A DNA stretch of 64,000 nt. Source: Candidatus Altimarinota bacterium (GTDB taxonomy: Bacteria; Cyanobacteriota; Cyanobacteriia; Cyanobacteriales; Microcystaceae). Numbering within the stretch: the first letter of the stretch is position 1; every line of letters begins with the position of its first letter. The DNA is taken from assembly GCA_012031035.1 (NCBI GenBank), contig JAAUUT010000012.1, positions 1 through 64,000 on the forward strand. Reading direction: 5' to 3'. The notes beneath the pieces are model-generated. The model was not told where the DNA came from. It saw only the letters and a program-made list of their open reading frames with translations, and searched no databases. The translations under genes were made by a program, and so were the position numbers. This document shows, piece by piece, positions 1-8,914 of this stretch.

Positions 1-200
1 AGCATTACTAATTCTTTTCCCCACCAGATTACCATCGGAAAGCGGGAATGCAGGCAAATACTCACGGCCGTTCGCAAACTCTGCGCCCACGTCTGTACTG
101 CACCTATAGGAGTTTTTGACCAGTCGAGCGATCGCATCAATTGAGCCATTTCGCTGCTACCAACAAACAGACTCTTTTTTGCGGTCAGTTCGTCAGTCAT
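1..200 (-). CDS. PAS-type sensor histidine kinase, N-terminal fragment
   Basis: The ATG lies at 198-200 on the minus strand and the frame stays open to the window edge, so only the first 66 residues are present. The peptide contains SLDWSKTPIGAVQTWAQSLR and then SRFPMVIWWGKELVML. This is the characteristic start of cyanobacterial and proteobacterial hybrid PAS/GAF histidine kinases, where the stretch precedes the first PAS fold. No kinase core is visible, so the kinase assignment is by family resemblance of the N-terminus. The gene is transcribed leftward, away from obgE's downstream end. Its full domain set and partner regulator lie outside the window. Confidence 0.75.
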   Translation of the reverse strand, partial: MTDELTAKKSLFVGSSEMAQLMRSLDWSKTPIGAVQTWAQSLRTAVSICLHSRFPMVIWWGKELVM

Positions 201-384
201 AATTTTTACTCCTACATATTTACTCCGGCGACAGACAAATTGTTTCTAAAAATATTTGACGATCGCTACCTACCTATATATTTTCCCAAAAAAAATTCAT
301 GCAGACCCAATACTTCTGTTTGTTTTTTCTTTCTATCAAAGTAGTGTAGGATACCTGGTCTCAACAATATCTCTGTCAAAAGAG

Positions 385-1407
385 TTAATTGGTTACTTTC
401 ACCGATAACTGGTCATTAGTTGCCAATTCAGCATCCCAAACAGCTTGTAGCATTGAATTGAGTCCGATACGAGCCACGGCTGAAATAATAAAAATCGGAT
501 TGGCGCTCAACTCGCTCAGTTGAGTTGCGATCGCGTTGGCGGTTTCGTCGTCAACGGCATCGCATTTGTTGAGTGCAATAATTTGAGGGCGATTGGGCAA
601 GTCGCGTCCGTAGGCTTCTAATTCTTGTTGAATGGTTTGATAATCGGCGATCGCATCGGCAGAAGTCAAATCGACCAAATGCAAGAGTAAGCGCGTTCGT
701 TCGATGTGGCGCAAGAAATCGTGACCCAATCCCACCCCTGCATGAGCGCCAGCGATTAATCCCGGAATATCAGCAAAAACGGTTCCGTCCCCCGTCGGTT
801 TGCGCACTACCCCCAAATTAGGGACTAAGGTAGTAAAAGGATAATTGGCAATTTTTGGACGTGCGGAAGAAAGTGCCGCAATGAGGGTAGACTTTCCCGC
901 ATTGGGTAAGCCGATAATGCCGACTTGTGCTAATAACTTCAACTCTAAACGCAACTGCTTAACCTCTCCTAGTAATCCTGGTAAAGCGTATTCAGGAGCG
1001 CGGTTGTTATTGCTTAAAAAATGCTTGTTTCCTAAGCCGCCTTTACCCCCTTTGGCAACGCAGAGGGTTTGTCCGTCTTCGACTAAATCGCCAATCAGTT
1101 CGTCGGTATCGGCATCGTAAACGACTGTACCGCAGGGAATTTCCACAATGCGATCCTGCCCGTCTGCTCCGGTACAATTATTAGGGCCGCCACGCTTGCC
1201 GTTTTCGGCTTTGAAAGAACTGGCATATTTAAAATCTAGCAAGGTTTGCAGGCGATTGGCAGCTACGAAAATGACCGAGCCGCCTTTTCCGCCATTTCCC
1301 CCTGCCGGGCCGCCTGCGGGGACGTATTTTTCTCGGCGAAAGGCAACTATTCCATCGCCTCCTTTTCCTGCTTGTACTTCAACTTCTGCGAGATCGATAA
1401 ATTGCAT
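385..1407 (-). CDS. obgE: Obg family GTPase (ribosome assembly / stress GTPase)
   Basis: This protein of about 340 residues has the glycine-rich Obg fold at the N-terminus ([20 protein letters not shown] onward) followed by a G domain. The G domain shows P-loop [10 protein letters not shown], switch [22 protein letters not shown] and base-recognition NKCD. Obg proteins bind the large ribosomal subunit and couple GTP state to ribosome maturation and stress signalling. The frame stays open upstream to a TTG at 1476, but homologues begin at the MQFIDL methionine, so the ATG at 1407 is preferred. The TerB/Mo-nitrogenase-C gene ends 38 bp upstream on the same strand, so the two may be cotranscribed. 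The C-terminus is short, as in other cyanobacterial Obg proteins, with no long acidic tail. Confidence 0.95.
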   Translation of the reverse strand: MQFIDLAEVEVQAGKGGDGIVAFRREKYVPAGGPAGGNGGKGGSVIFVAANRLQTLLDFKYASSFKAENGKRGGPNNCTGADGQDRIVEIPCGTVVYDADTDELIGDLVEDGQTLCVAKGGKGGLGNKHFLSNNNRAPEYALPGLLGEVKQLRLELKLLAQVGIIGLPNAGKSTLIAALSSARPKIANYPFTTLVPNLGVVRKPTGDGTVFADIPGLIAGAHAGVGLGHDFLRHIERTRLLLHLVDLTSADAIADYQTIQQELEAYGRDLPNRPQIIALNKCDAVDDETANAIATQLSELSANPIFIISAVARIGLNSMLQAVWDAELATNDQLSVKVTN

Positions 1408-1445
1408 ATTGTTTGGTTTATTTAAACGCGATCGCGTTTTGGGTT

Positions 1446-2135
1446 CTATATATATTTTGATATATCTTCTTTGCAATCATCTGCCAGATAAGACAAGGCA
1501 CGAAAGCGCATTCCTACTAATTGTTCGTACAGGGGATTGAGCTTGCAAAGCGGCGGAATGTGGATGATTTTACGACCAAATAAAACCACATCTCGCTCGA
1601 AGGGACATTGGGGTGGAACCATCTTGCAAATGAAGCGAGCTATGCGAGGATCTTGCATTTCCATACCATCGAGCCAATCTTTGAGGGGGTGTAAAAGATC
1701 GGGATGGGGAGTGGGAGGACTGACGATAGCCGTAGTCGCTTCTGCTCCTGGAGAAGTCGTTTTAACGGTTTTGCAAAGGGTGTGTTCTAAGGCTTGTAGG
1801 GCTTTGATTTTAAGTCCGAGAGCGTCGCTGAACCGATGCAGTAATTCTGCTTCGGGGGCTGAGTAGATTCCATCTGCGATCGCCGCTAGAACGGCAGTTC
1901 TCAAAAAGTTTTCGGCAATTTTTTTGTTGGGGCCCAATGCTGCGGCTAATTCTTCTGGTTCGATAGATTTAAATAAAACTTCAGTATCGCTTAGGGCTAA
2001 TTCTTTGGTAAGCTCGGCGATCAATGCTCTTTCTTCATCATCATAGTGTCCGTCTGCCCAGGCGATAGTCAGCAAGCCTCGCAGCCATGCAGTAATTTGT
2101 TCGTTGGTATGAGGAGATTGAGTAGTGTTAATCAT
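1446..2135 (-). CDS. TerB-like / Mo-dependent nitrogenase C-terminal domain protein
   Basis: This 229-residue protein has two recognisable parts. Residues of about 10-120 resemble TerB: helical, with [17 protein letters not shown] and a second [14 protein letters not shown] repeat, the acidic residues that bind metal in TerB. Residues of about 145-229 match the Mo-dependent nitrogenase C-terminal family, with [27 protein letters not shown] and [15 protein letters not shown]. That family is named from nif-region proteins but is also common in non-fixing cyanobacteria. Its biochemical role is unknown, and no nif gene is visible here. It sits immediately upstream of obgE on the same strand. The domain assignment is firm; the function is not. 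Confidence 0.8.
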   Translation of the reverse strand: MINTTQSPHTNEQITAWLRGLLTIAWADGHYDDEERALIAELTKELALSDTEVLFKSIEPEELAAALGPNKKIAENFLRTAVLAAIADGIYSAPEAELLHRFSDALGLKIKALQALEHTLCKTVKTTSPGAEATTAIVSPPTPHPDLLHPLKDWLDGMEMQDPRIARFICKMVPPQCPFERDVVLFGRKIIHIPPLCKLNPLYEQLVGMRFRALSYLADDCKEDISKYI

Positions 2136-2275
2136 AAACGCTTAATAATGACGATTCCGCTCTGATTGTATCCTCAGCTTTCAATGATGCGCACTAAGAA
2201 TTTGCGATCGCCCCCGGCGCTGCGCCTTGCGCAATCGCGCTATGATGTCGTTTCCATACAGGGTCGCTTGTTGAA

Positions 2276-2887
2276 TTAAGGCTGAACGACAACGGGCGTT
2301 CCCATTTGTACGAGATCGAATAAAGCTTTAATATCTTGATTTTTCATGCGGACGCAACCATGAGAAGCAGCCCGCCCGATGGTATTTTCTGATGGCGTAC
2401 CGTGAAATCCAATCGTATTTTTGCCATCCGACCAAAAGCCAATCCATCTTTCTCCTAATGGATTGTCCGGCCCAGGTGGAAAGATCGTTCCTTCCCAAGG
2501 ATGCTCCCAGGCTGGATTTCGTACCATTTAATTACCTGAAATTTACCAGTTGGCGTTTTCCCAGCCTTTTTTTCCGACTGCAACCGGATAACTAACAACC
2601 GCTTTTTCTCCTTCATAAAGATACACTCGACGTTCTCCTACTTTTAGAACTAAACGGTTATCTAGTTTGTTAAGAAATTCGAGCTTGTCAAAAACATTGA
2701 AAATATCTAGTGGCTTAGGAGAGGTTAAGGCATTTAGCGATCTATGTCTCCTGACAGATGTGTTACTCGATTGAGATGCGATTGCTTTTTGAGGTTCCTG
2801 TAATACTTGAATTACTGTACTCAAGCATAACAGCACTGAGATTTTACAAACAAGTTTTTTATAGCTCATTTTTGTTTTTATGCTCAA
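2276..2887 (-). CDS. L,D-transpeptidase (YkuD family), disrupted by paired frameshifts
   Basis: The N-terminal part (2543-2887) has a signal peptide and runs to YPVAVGKKGWE. The C-terminal part (2276-2527) carries NPAWEHPW, GFHGTPSENTIGRAASHGCV and the catalytic SHGCVRM motif with His, Cys and Arg. L,D-transpeptidases form 3-3 crosslinks or anchor proteins to peptidoglycan in the periplasm. Both parts share one frame, but the 26 nt between them read correctly only in another frame. Removing one A from the run at 2556-2559 (minus strand) and adding one to the run at 2527-2529 restores the family sequence WETPTGKFQVIKMV. Either two base-call errors or a genuine paired mutation would explain this. 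As written the product lacks its catalytic half. Confidence 0.8.
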
Positions 2888-3077
2888 TCTAATTAATTTT
2901 TTTTAGGGCGCGATCGCTCTTTAGAAATATTTATTTAACGGTCATATTACCCGATTTTTTACTATTTTGTCTTCCGTAATTTCCCTGAGAAAAATTAAGT
3001 TTCATACGAACGATAGAGGCACTATTAAAAACTCTCGCTGAAGATAAAACAATGGATTTAAAAAAGAGGACAAACTA

Positions 3078-3932
3078 ATGGCGATGAATATAAATTTAAA
3101 AATCTTGACTGGGACGCTAGTTTTCGGGCTGTCTGCAATAGCGATCGCACCAGCCCAAGCAGAATATAATATGCAACAGGGGCAAACATCCCCTCAATCG
3201 CAAGCCCAGCAAAGCCAAAAACGGCTCGGTCGAGTTGTTAGTATTTCTGGCTCTACGGCAACCGTTGAGATGAGCAATGGCATGACTAAGACGGTTGAAA
3301 TGTCATCGAGCGATATGGATGATATGACGATTTCTCAAGGGTCTTATGTCGTTATTAGCAATAATCAAATTATCGGCGCTGCTCAAGTCGGTACGATTAG
3401 AAGTATGACGGGATCTCTGGCCAATGTCGAGCTAGAAAATGGCGATAGCAAACGAATTCCCGTTTCTCGTGCCGAAATCGGCGCGATGAATTTAATAGAA
3501 GGAACTCAAGTCTTTGTCGCCGACGATAGAATTATAGCGGCTGCTAGATCTGCAAATACCGATACAACGACATCTCCGAGTAGTACGGATGGAACGATGC
3601 AATCGCAATCCGAAAGCATGGAATCCGATACTACTGATACTACTGGGGGAACGGGAACTCGCGTTCAACAAGGAAGCGGTAATACTGGCGGTGGGATGGG
3701 AACCGAGACTCAAACCCAAGAAGAAAGCGCGCCAACAAACAATCAATCTGGATATACTGGGCAAGAGCAAGAAGGAACCGAAACTCAAACCCAAGATGGG
3801 TCGGGAGGTGTATACAACACCCAACCCCAAACTGATACTCAAACCCAAGATGGGACAGGAACTTACGAAACTCAACCCCAAACTGATACTCAAACCGAAG
3901 AATCTGAAGAACCCGTAAGAGGAATGTGGTAA
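3078..3932 (+). CDS. secreted protein with duplicated SH3-like units and Gln/Thr-rich tail
   Basis: This 284-residue protein has a clear signal peptide (LTGTLVFGLSAIAIAPAQA, cleavage near residue 28). Two similar units of about 50 residues follow: RVVSISGSTATVEMSNG...SYVVISNNQIIGAA and GTIRSMTGSLANVELENG...TQVFVADDRIIAAA. They look like tandem small beta-barrel (SH3/KOW-like) repeats. From about residue 155 the chain is low complexity, with repeated TETQTQ, TDTQTQDG and TQPQTDTQT blocks that look disordered. The ATG follows an AGAGGA ribosome-binding site. It stands alone between divergent and convergent neighbours and has its own terminator. I recognise no named family; a periplasmic or cell-surface location is inferred. 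Confidence 0.75.
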   Translation: MAMNINLKILTGTLVFGLSAIAIAPAQAEYNMQQGQTSPQSQAQQSQKRLGRVVSISGSTATVEMSNGMTKTVEMSSSDMDDMTISQGSYVVISNNQIIGAAQVGTIRSMTGSLANVELENGDSKRIPVSRAEIGAMNLIEGTQVFVADDRIIAAARSANTDTTTSPSSTDGTMQSQSESMESDTTDTTGGTGTRVQQGSGNTGGGMGTETQTQEESAPTNNQSGYTGQEQEGTETQTQDGSGGVYNTQPQTDTQTQDGTGTYETQPQTDTQTEESEEPVRGMW

Positions 3933-3991
3933 CTATTGTAGCTTTAAGAATTTTTCCTCTTTCGGCACAATTTTGAGATAATTATCCAATT

Positions 3992-4024
3992 CTCCACAAA
4001 AAATGTGGAGGATTTTATTTTTTA
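3992..4024 (+). terminator. rho-independent terminator
   Basis: CTCCACA (3992-3998) pairs with TGTGGAG (4004-4010) around an A-rich loop and is followed by GATTTTATTTTTT. It ends the secreted repeat-protein gene, and its T tract overlaps the stop codon of the convergent comF gene. Confidence 0.8.
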
Positions 4025-4674
4025 GCGATTGCGATCGCGCCTACTCCTAATACTAAAATATTGTGCGATCGCAACAATTTAGCTGCCTCGTTTGTGGTAG
4101 TTCCCGTTGTATAAATATCGTCGATTAATAATACTGGCGAATCAGAACGAAATTTTTGTAACCCTTTTCCTAAAACAAAAGCATCCCGAAGGTTATTTTC
4201 TCGATCGTTTAATGAATTTAAACTAAACATTGCTTGCGTTTCTTTGATTCGTTCTAATCCTTTCGCTTGCAAGCTATAACCTGTTAAGTTACAAAAACTG
4301 CGAGCAATTAATTCAGCTTGATTAAATCCCCGTTCTTGCAATTTTTTTGGGTGTAAAGGAATGGGAATAACGGTTAATTTTTTCGTTTGTTTGTAATAAG
4401 AAGTGTTGAGCCAAGCTTCGGCTAACCAATCGCCCATCAATTCTGCTAGTTGAAGGTGTTTGTCATATTTTAAAGACGCGATCGCCTGTTTGAGTTTTCC
4501 TTGATATACTCCCCAGACGAACAATGGTAATTTACCTTGCCAAAACTGACAAGGATTATTCAACTGGCAATTTTTTAATTGATTTTGACAACTTACACAA
4601 ACTATCTCGCCAGTCGAACGTTGGCACAAAGGACAATTTGACTGAAGAAATAACGAGAGAAATTTGTCGAGCAT
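4015..4674 (-). CDS. comF: ComF family protein (phosphoribosyltransferase-like)
   Basis: This 219-residue protein starts with a zinc-ribbon of the ComF type (CPLCQR...CVSCQNQL, then another Cys pair region near residue 42). A phosphoribosyltransferase fold follows, with VIPIPLHPKKLQERGFNQAE and the PRPP-binding loop LLIDDIYTTGTTTNEA. ComF is needed for DNA uptake in naturally competent bacteria, and in cyanobacteria its loss abolishes transformation. No other competence gene is adjacent. It is followed upstream on the same strand by the DUF1816 gene 34 bp away, so the two may share a transcript. Confidence 0.9.
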   Translation of the reverse strand: MLDKFLSLFLQSNCPLCQRSTGEIVCVSCQNQLKNCQLNNPCQFWQGKLPLFVWGVYQGKLKQAIASLKYDKHLQLAELMGDWLAEAWLNTSYYKQTKKLTVIPIPLHPKKLQERGFNQAELIARSFCNLTGYSLQAKGLERIKETQAMFSLNSLNDRENNLRDAFVLGKGLQKFRSDSPVLLIDDIYTTGTTTNEAAKLLRSHNILVLGVGAIAIAKK

Positions 4675-4708
4675 TTGCTAAAAAATAACTTAGAAATAAT
4701 CGCTCTAT

Positions 4709-5005
4709 TTATCGTTTACTACTCGCTAGTTCTGTTTCTTCCTCAAAAATCGTTAATTCTTTAGGATGATAGCATCCAACTTTAACGCTAATTTCTCGCG
4801 CTCCTTCTGCTTGTAAATCTTCAAGATAATCGTTGCGATGATTTTCCGCTTCACGAAACGAATCAAAAGGCCCAAAATAATAAGTACATACTGGAAATTT
4901 AGTTTTTATTTCAATCCACCATTGTTGAGAATTGAAATTTTTAAAATAGTAAAAAACTAGAGAACCAACGATGAAGTAAAATCCAATCAAAATCATACCA
5001 AGCAT
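4709..5005 (-). CDS. DUF1816 domain protein with N-terminal membrane anchor
   Basis: This is a 98-residue protein. Residues 1-20 (MLGMILIGFYFIVGSLVFYY) form a hydrophobic segment. The remainder, WWIEIKTKFPVCTYYFGPF through EGAREISVKVGCYHPKELTI, matches the cyanobacterial DUF1816 family, which has similarity to small phycobilisome linker (CpcD-like) folds. The function is not established. The membrane anchor is evident in the sequence, while some family members are soluble. Its gene precedes comF on the same strand. Confidence 0.8.
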   Translation of the reverse strand: MLGMILIGFYFIVGSLVFYYFKNFNSQQWWIEIKTKFPVCTYYFGPFDSFREAENHRNDYLEDLQAEGAREISVKVGCYHPKELTIFEEETELASSKR

Positions 5006-5265
5006 TGAAAAGACTCCCGAACGCTCTTTAATATTTTTTCAAGATTTTTTCTAGCAAAACCACTCAACGACTCGATCTTAAGGGGGAATATTATTTTTCT
5101 CAAGAGCAAGCCATGCAGTTTTATCAAAAAATAATGACATTTTAGAGTTAAAGATTAAGGGGTAGAATAGCGATCGCGCGGCACTACTCAAGGCTATAAG
5201 CTCGCTTAAGTACGTGCGGATATAAGATAATATGTAAAAAAGTTTACCAATTACTTATCAGATTC

Positions 5266-5634
5266 ATGACTTCAGTAAATACCGATAAAACCGACAGCAA
5301 TAAAGTCCTCGATGCAATGAAACATTTTTCCGAACAGTATGCAAAGCGGACAGGAACGTATTTTTGTAGCGATCTCTCGGTGACAGCAGTCGTGATTGAA
5401 GGATTAGCCAAACACAAAGAAGAATTAGGTTCTCCTTTATGTCCCTGTCGTCATTACGAAGATAAAGAAGCTGAGGTAAAAAATAGTTATTGGAACTGTC
5501 CCTGCGTGCCAATGCGAGAGCGTAAGGACTGTCATTGTATGTTGTTTATTACGCCAGATAACGAATTCGCAGGCGACCAACAAGACATCGAACTAGACTA
5601 TATTTTAGAAGTACGCGAAAAAATGGGTTCATAA
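5266..5634 (+). CDS. ftrC: ferredoxin-thioredoxin reductase catalytic subunit
   Basis: This 122-residue protein contains the seven conserved cysteines of the family at positions 34, 59, 61, 78, 80, 89 and 91, including the CPC, CPC and CHC motifs that hold the 4Fe-4S cluster and the redox-active disulfide. It uses electrons from photoreduced ferredoxin to reduce thioredoxins, linking light to enzyme regulation. The variable subunit (ftrV) is not in this window. It starts a run of five same-strand genes; the DUF309 gene begins 4 bp after its stop. The ATG at 5266 fits the family length. Confidence 0.95.
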   Translation: MTSVNTDKTDSNKVLDAMKHFSEQYAKRTGTYFCSDLSVTAVVIEGLAKHKEELGSPLCPCRHYEDKEAEVKNSYWNCPCVPMRERKDCHCMLFITPDNEFAGDQQDIELDYILEVREKMGS

Positions 5635-5638
5635 AAAA

Positions 5639-6031
5639 ATGCTACCACAAGCATTTTGGCAAGGTGTAGAGGAGTTTAATCGACAAGAGTTTTATGCCTG
5701 TCACGATACTCTAGAAGCTTTGTGGATGGAATCCACAGAAATCGAAAAAAATTTTTATCAAGGAATTTTGCAAATTGCAGTTGGCTGCTATCACCTGGGA
5801 AACTATAACTGGCGTGGGGCAGTCATTTTATTAGGAGAAGGAATTAGACGCTTAAGAGCTTATTTACCCGTTCATCAAGGCATTGATGTAGAAACGTTAA
5901 TTAGCGAAAGCGATCGCCTCTTAAAAACGCTACAACAGATAGAACCCGAACAGATCTCTCAATTCGTCGATCGCCTAGAAACCTCGTCAGACCCCCAATT
6001 ATTGCCAAAAATCGTTAGGATTGATGATTAG
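5639..6031 (+). CDS. DUF309 domain protein
   Basis: This 130-residue helical protein has the DUF309 signature FNRQEFYACHDTLEALWME...FYQGILQIAVGCYHL. The conserved His-Asp and Glu residues suggest a metal- or ligand-binding bundle, but no activity is known. The start is 4 bp after the ftrC stop, so the two are almost certainly cotranscribed and possibly translationally coupled. Downstream lie direct repeats and then the Lpt genes. Confidence 0.85.
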   Translation: MLPQAFWQGVEEFNRQEFYACHDTLEALWMESTEIEKNFYQGILQIAVGCYHLGNYNWRGAVILLGEGIRRLRAYLPVHQGIDVETLISESDRLLKTLQQIEPEQISQFVDRLETSSDPQLLPKIVRIDD

Positions 6032-6054
6032 TTTGGAACTGGGAATTAGCGATC

Positions 6055-6090
6055 GGTGATTGGGGACTGGTGATTGGGGACTGGTGATTA
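6055..6090. repeat. 14-bp tandem repeat (about 2.5 copies)
   Basis: GGTGATTGGGGACT occurs at 6055-6068 and 6069-6082, and a partial third copy follows. Related GATTGGGGA/GACTGGG-rich strings occur near 8780-8816 and 63240-63285, so this is a member of a dispersed intergenic repeat family. Confidence 0.8.
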
Positions 6091-6140
6091 GGATCTTAAT
6101 AATTAGTGAAGGGAAGGGGAATATTGATGAACTTGCAATT

Positions 6141-6168
6141 CATAATTCATAATTCATAATTCATAATT
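6141..6168. repeat. heptanucleotide tandem repeat (CATAATT x4)
   Basis: Four exact copies of CATAATT precede the start codon at 6175 of the LptA-like gene. This resembles the short tandemly repeated repetitive (STRR) heptamers known from cyanobacteria. Copy number could affect spacing of upstream signals. Confidence 0.8.
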
Positions 6169-6174
6169 TTTATT

Positions 6175-6651
6175 ATGTTTACCAATAAAAAAAAATATTT
6201 ATTATTGTTGTGCGGATTGCCGATTATTATGGTTGGCGCGATCGCAACACCGACGAAAATTAGCCAGATCGTAGCACAAACGCCGCGAACGGGAGGCGCA
6301 ATGACCGTTCGTTCCGATATTCAAGAAGCTAACTCCCAAACAGGCGTGATTACGGCGCGAGGAAACGTACAAATCAATTATCCCGCGAGGAAAATTCAAG
6401 CAACTTCTGCCCAAGCACAGTATTTTAGCAGAGAACGTCGTTTGGTACTGAGTGGAAATGTTTATGTCTTGCAAGAAGGTAACAGTATGCGAGCAGAAAC
6501 AATGACCTATCTAGTAGACGAAGGGCGTTTTATTGCGACTCCACAAGCGAATCAACAGGTAGAATCGATTTACATCGTTTCCGACCCCGAATCCACCAAT
6601 CAAAATCCCGTATCGGTTCCGCCAGCGCCATCGTTGAATCGACAACCTTGA
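6175..6651 (+). CDS. LptA/OstA-like lipopolysaccharide transport protein
   Basis: This 158-residue protein has an N-terminal hydrophobic signal (YLLLLCGLPIIMVGAIATP) and one LptA/OstA beta-jellyroll module, with NSQTGVITARGNVQINYPAR and RRLVLSGNVYVLQEGNSMRA. LptA proteins form the periplasmic bridge that carries lipopolysaccharide from the inner-membrane LptBFG complex to the outer membrane. The family is assigned from the repeated G-N-V strands and from position: lptB and lptF/G follow on the same strand. No Shine-Dalgarno sequence is obvious, because the heptamer repeat occupies that space. Confidence 0.85.
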   Translation: MFTNKKKYLLLLCGLPIIMVGAIATPTKISQIVAQTPRTGGAMTVRSDIQEANSQTGVITARGNVQINYPARKIQATSAQAQYFSRERRLVLSGNVYVLQEGNSMRAETMTYLVDEGRFIATPQANQQVESIYIVSDPESTNQNPVSVPPAPSLNRQP

Positions 6652-6786
6652 AAAGTTCAAAACTCATAGTTCAAAATTCAAAAAGAAAAATCACAAAACC
6701 CCTTTCTGTATCGCTTCCCCATGTCTAAATTAATTTTGAACTTTGTAAAGACGCGATATATCGCTTTAAACTTTGAACTTTGAACT
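6652..6786. repeat. GTTCAAA / TTTGAAC repeat-rich spacer
   Basis: The spacer between the LptA-like gene and lptB contains AGTTCAAAA repeated on its left side and GAACTTTGAACTTTGAAC-like copies on its right side. The halves can pair into a large imperfect stem. The feature may be a dispersed repeat rather than a terminator. Confidence 0.55.
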
Positions 6787-6789
6787 ATT

Positions 6790-7518
6790 ATGACCCTTGT
6801 TTTAGAGAACATTCATAAATCCTATGGCAGAAGATTTGTCGTCAACCGAGTCAATATCAGAGTTGAGCCTGGAGAAATTGTAGGATTGCTCGGTCCTAAT
6901 GGTGCGGGAAAAACAACGACATTCTATATTGCGACGGGTTTAATTAAGCCTAATGAAGGAAGAGTATGGCTCGAACGACAAGATATTACTAATTTGCCAA
7001 TCGAGTATCGGGCGCGTTTGGGAATTGGCTATCTAACGCAGCAACCGAGCGTGTTTCGTCATCTGAGCGTCCAAGATAATATTAAATTAGCACTAGAACA
7101 AACTGGCGTGCCGTTTCGCCAGCAAGCAGCGCGTTTGTACGAATTGATGAAAGAGTTTCGTCTCGAAAGAATATCCCAGACAAAAGGCTTTCAGGTTTCT
7201 GGCGGAGAGCGACGACGAACCGAATTAGCGCGAGCGCTAGCAGTGGGATTAGAAGGACCCAAATTTTTGTTGCTAGACGAACCGTTTGCGGGAGTCGATC
7301 CCATCGCTGTTTCTGAAATCCAAACAATTATAGCTGGGTTGTGCGATCGCGAGATGGGTATTTTGATTACCGATCATAACGTTCGAGAAACCCTGGCAAT
7401 CGTCAATCGTGCTTATATTATGCGCGACGGTCAAATTCTTGCATCGGGTAGCGCAGAAGAACTCTACAATAACCCTCAAGTTCGGCAGTATTATTTAGGA
7501 GATAACTTTCAAATCTGA
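6790..7518 (+). CDS. lptB: LPS export ABC transporter ATP-binding protein LptB
   Basis: This 242-residue ABC ATPase has Walker A LLGPNGAGKTTTF, signature VSGGERRRTELARAL, Walker B FLLLDEPFAGVDP and the H-loop ITDHNVRETLAI. These are the forms typical of LptB rather than of a general importer. It powers extraction of lipopolysaccharide from the inner membrane together with the permease encoded next. The ATG at 6790 gives the usual family length. It lies between the LptA-like gene and the lptF/G permease on one strand. Confidence 0.93.
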   Translation: MTLVLENIHKSYGRRFVVNRVNIRVEPGEIVGLLGPNGAGKTTTFYIATGLIKPNEGRVWLERQDITNLPIEYRARLGIGYLTQQPSVFRHLSVQDNIKLALEQTGVPFRQQAARLYELMKEFRLERISQTKGFQVSGGERRRTELARALAVGLEGPKFLLLDEPFAGVDPIAVSEIQTIIAGLCDREMGILITDHNVRETLAIVNRAYIMRDGQILASGSAEELYNNPQVRQYYLGDNFQI

Positions 7519-7586
7519 GTGACGCATAGAATCGGCGACTAAATGCCAAGTTAAACTTGGATGGAATGACATAATGGCTACGAAAA

Positions 7587-8751
7587 ATGAAGATCGCTCA
7601 ATCTAGATTCTTTAAAGGAGGAATTCCAGGCGCATCCATCATGGATCGCTATTTACTCGGCGAACTATTCTTGCCTTTCCTCTTCGGCATGGGTTTGTTT
7701 ACCTCCTTGGGAATATCGATTGGAACGCTATTCGATCTCGTGCGCCGAGTCACGGAATCGGGTTTGCCGATGGATATTGCTATTCAAATCTTATTCCTCA
7801 AAACGCCTGCCTTCATTGTTTTAGCCTTTCCGATGGCGATGCTGTTGGCAACATTAATGGCATACAGTCGTCTGTCGAGCGATAGCGAACTCATTGCTTT
7901 ACGCAGCTTGGGAATAAGCGTCTATCGGCTAGTCATTCCTGCAATCATTCTAAGCTTACTGGTTTCGGGATTAACTTTTTTTATCAGCGATGTTGTTACG
8001 CCTGCGGCTAATTATCAAGCGACGGTGACTTTAAAAGAAGCTTTAGATCGACAAGAACCTGCTTTTAGAGATAGAAATATTGTTTACCCAGAATATAAAA
8101 CCGTCGAGATGCCAGATGGCAGCGAACGAACTATCCTCACGCGATTATTTTATGCCGAAGAATTTAATGGCGAACAAATGTTGAGGTTGACGATTCTCGA
8201 TCGCTCCCAAGAAGGAATGAATCAGATTGTTAACGCACAATCGGCAACTTGGAATTTTAAAGACAATACCTGGGACTTTTTTTAATGGAACGATTTATCT
8301 GATTGATTTTGATGGTTCCTATCGCAATATCGTCCGCTTCAAACATCAAAAATTAGCCCTGCCGAGGGCCCCGCTCGATTTAACCCAACGTCGCAATCAT
8401 GAAGAAATGAGCCTGGCTCAATCACAAGAATATCTAGAAATTGTCAAACTCAGCGGGAATGAAGAGAAAGTTCGCAAGCTAGAAATTCGCATTCAAGAAA
8501 AAATTGCCATTCCTTTTGCTTGCGTTGCCTTTGGATTGGTAGGATCGGCTTTAGGTCTTCGCCCTCAAAATTCTAGCAGAGCGACTAGTTTTGGGGTTTG
8601 TGTCGGGTTGATTTTTGCATATTATATGCTGTTGGTTTTTACGCGATCGATGGGGGCTGAAGGGATTTTATCGCCGTTTATGGCCGCTTGGTTGCCTAAT
8701 TTTTTAGGTCTGGGTGCAGGAGGCTATTTATTATTGCAATCGGCACGATAA
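7587..8751 (+). CDS. LptF/LptG family permease (one frameshift)
   Basis: The N-terminal part (7587-8285) has the YjgP/YjgQ fold start, MDRYLLGELFLPFLFGMGLF, and transmembrane segments. The C-terminal part (read to 8751) carries the last three membrane helices, ending WLPNFLGLGAGGYLLL. The parts join at a run of seven T residues (8277-8283); with six T the text reads through as WDFFNGTIYLIDFDGSYRN. LptF/G is the membrane component that works with LptB. The protein would be about 387 residues, normal for the family. The shift is probably a base-call error in the homopolymer, since this function is usually essential. Programmed slippage on T7 is possible but less likely. Confidence 0.85.
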
Positions 8752-8876
8752 GCTGTTAAACATTTAGGCGACCATAAAAGTTGGACGGGAGACTGGGGGA
8801 CGGGGAGACTGGGAGAGAGTTTTAAGAAGTCTTTCTTCACTCATCAATAGGAAATCTAGATGTGGAACAGCTTAGA

Positions 8877-8914
8877 AGTAGAGATGCGATCAATCGCATC
8901 TCTACTGTTTTTAT
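8877..8914 (+). terminator. strong rho-independent terminator
   Basis: A perfect 14-bp stem, AGTAGAGATGCGAT (8877-8890) with its complement (8893-8906), encloses a 2-nt loop and is followed by GTTTTTAT. It ends the lpt transcript. The amidase gene on the other strand ends at its edge. Confidence 0.85.

Noticed and set aside
141-344. Plus-strand open frame of 67 codons at the left edge
   Set aside because: It overlaps the N-terminus of the sensor kinase on the other strand, which has clear family similarity.
1446-2135. Evidence for nitrogen fixation from the Mo-nitrogenase C-terminal domain
   Set aside because: The domain also occurs in non-fixing cyanobacteria and no nif gene is in the window.
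6055-6168. Tandem repeats as a CRISPR array
   Set aside because: Units are 14 and 7 bp, contiguous with no unique spacers, and no cas genes are present.
8271-8290. Programmed frameshift at T7 in lptF/G
   Set aside because: No stimulatory structure seen, and nine other genes have similar one-base defects, so base-call error is the simpler explanation.
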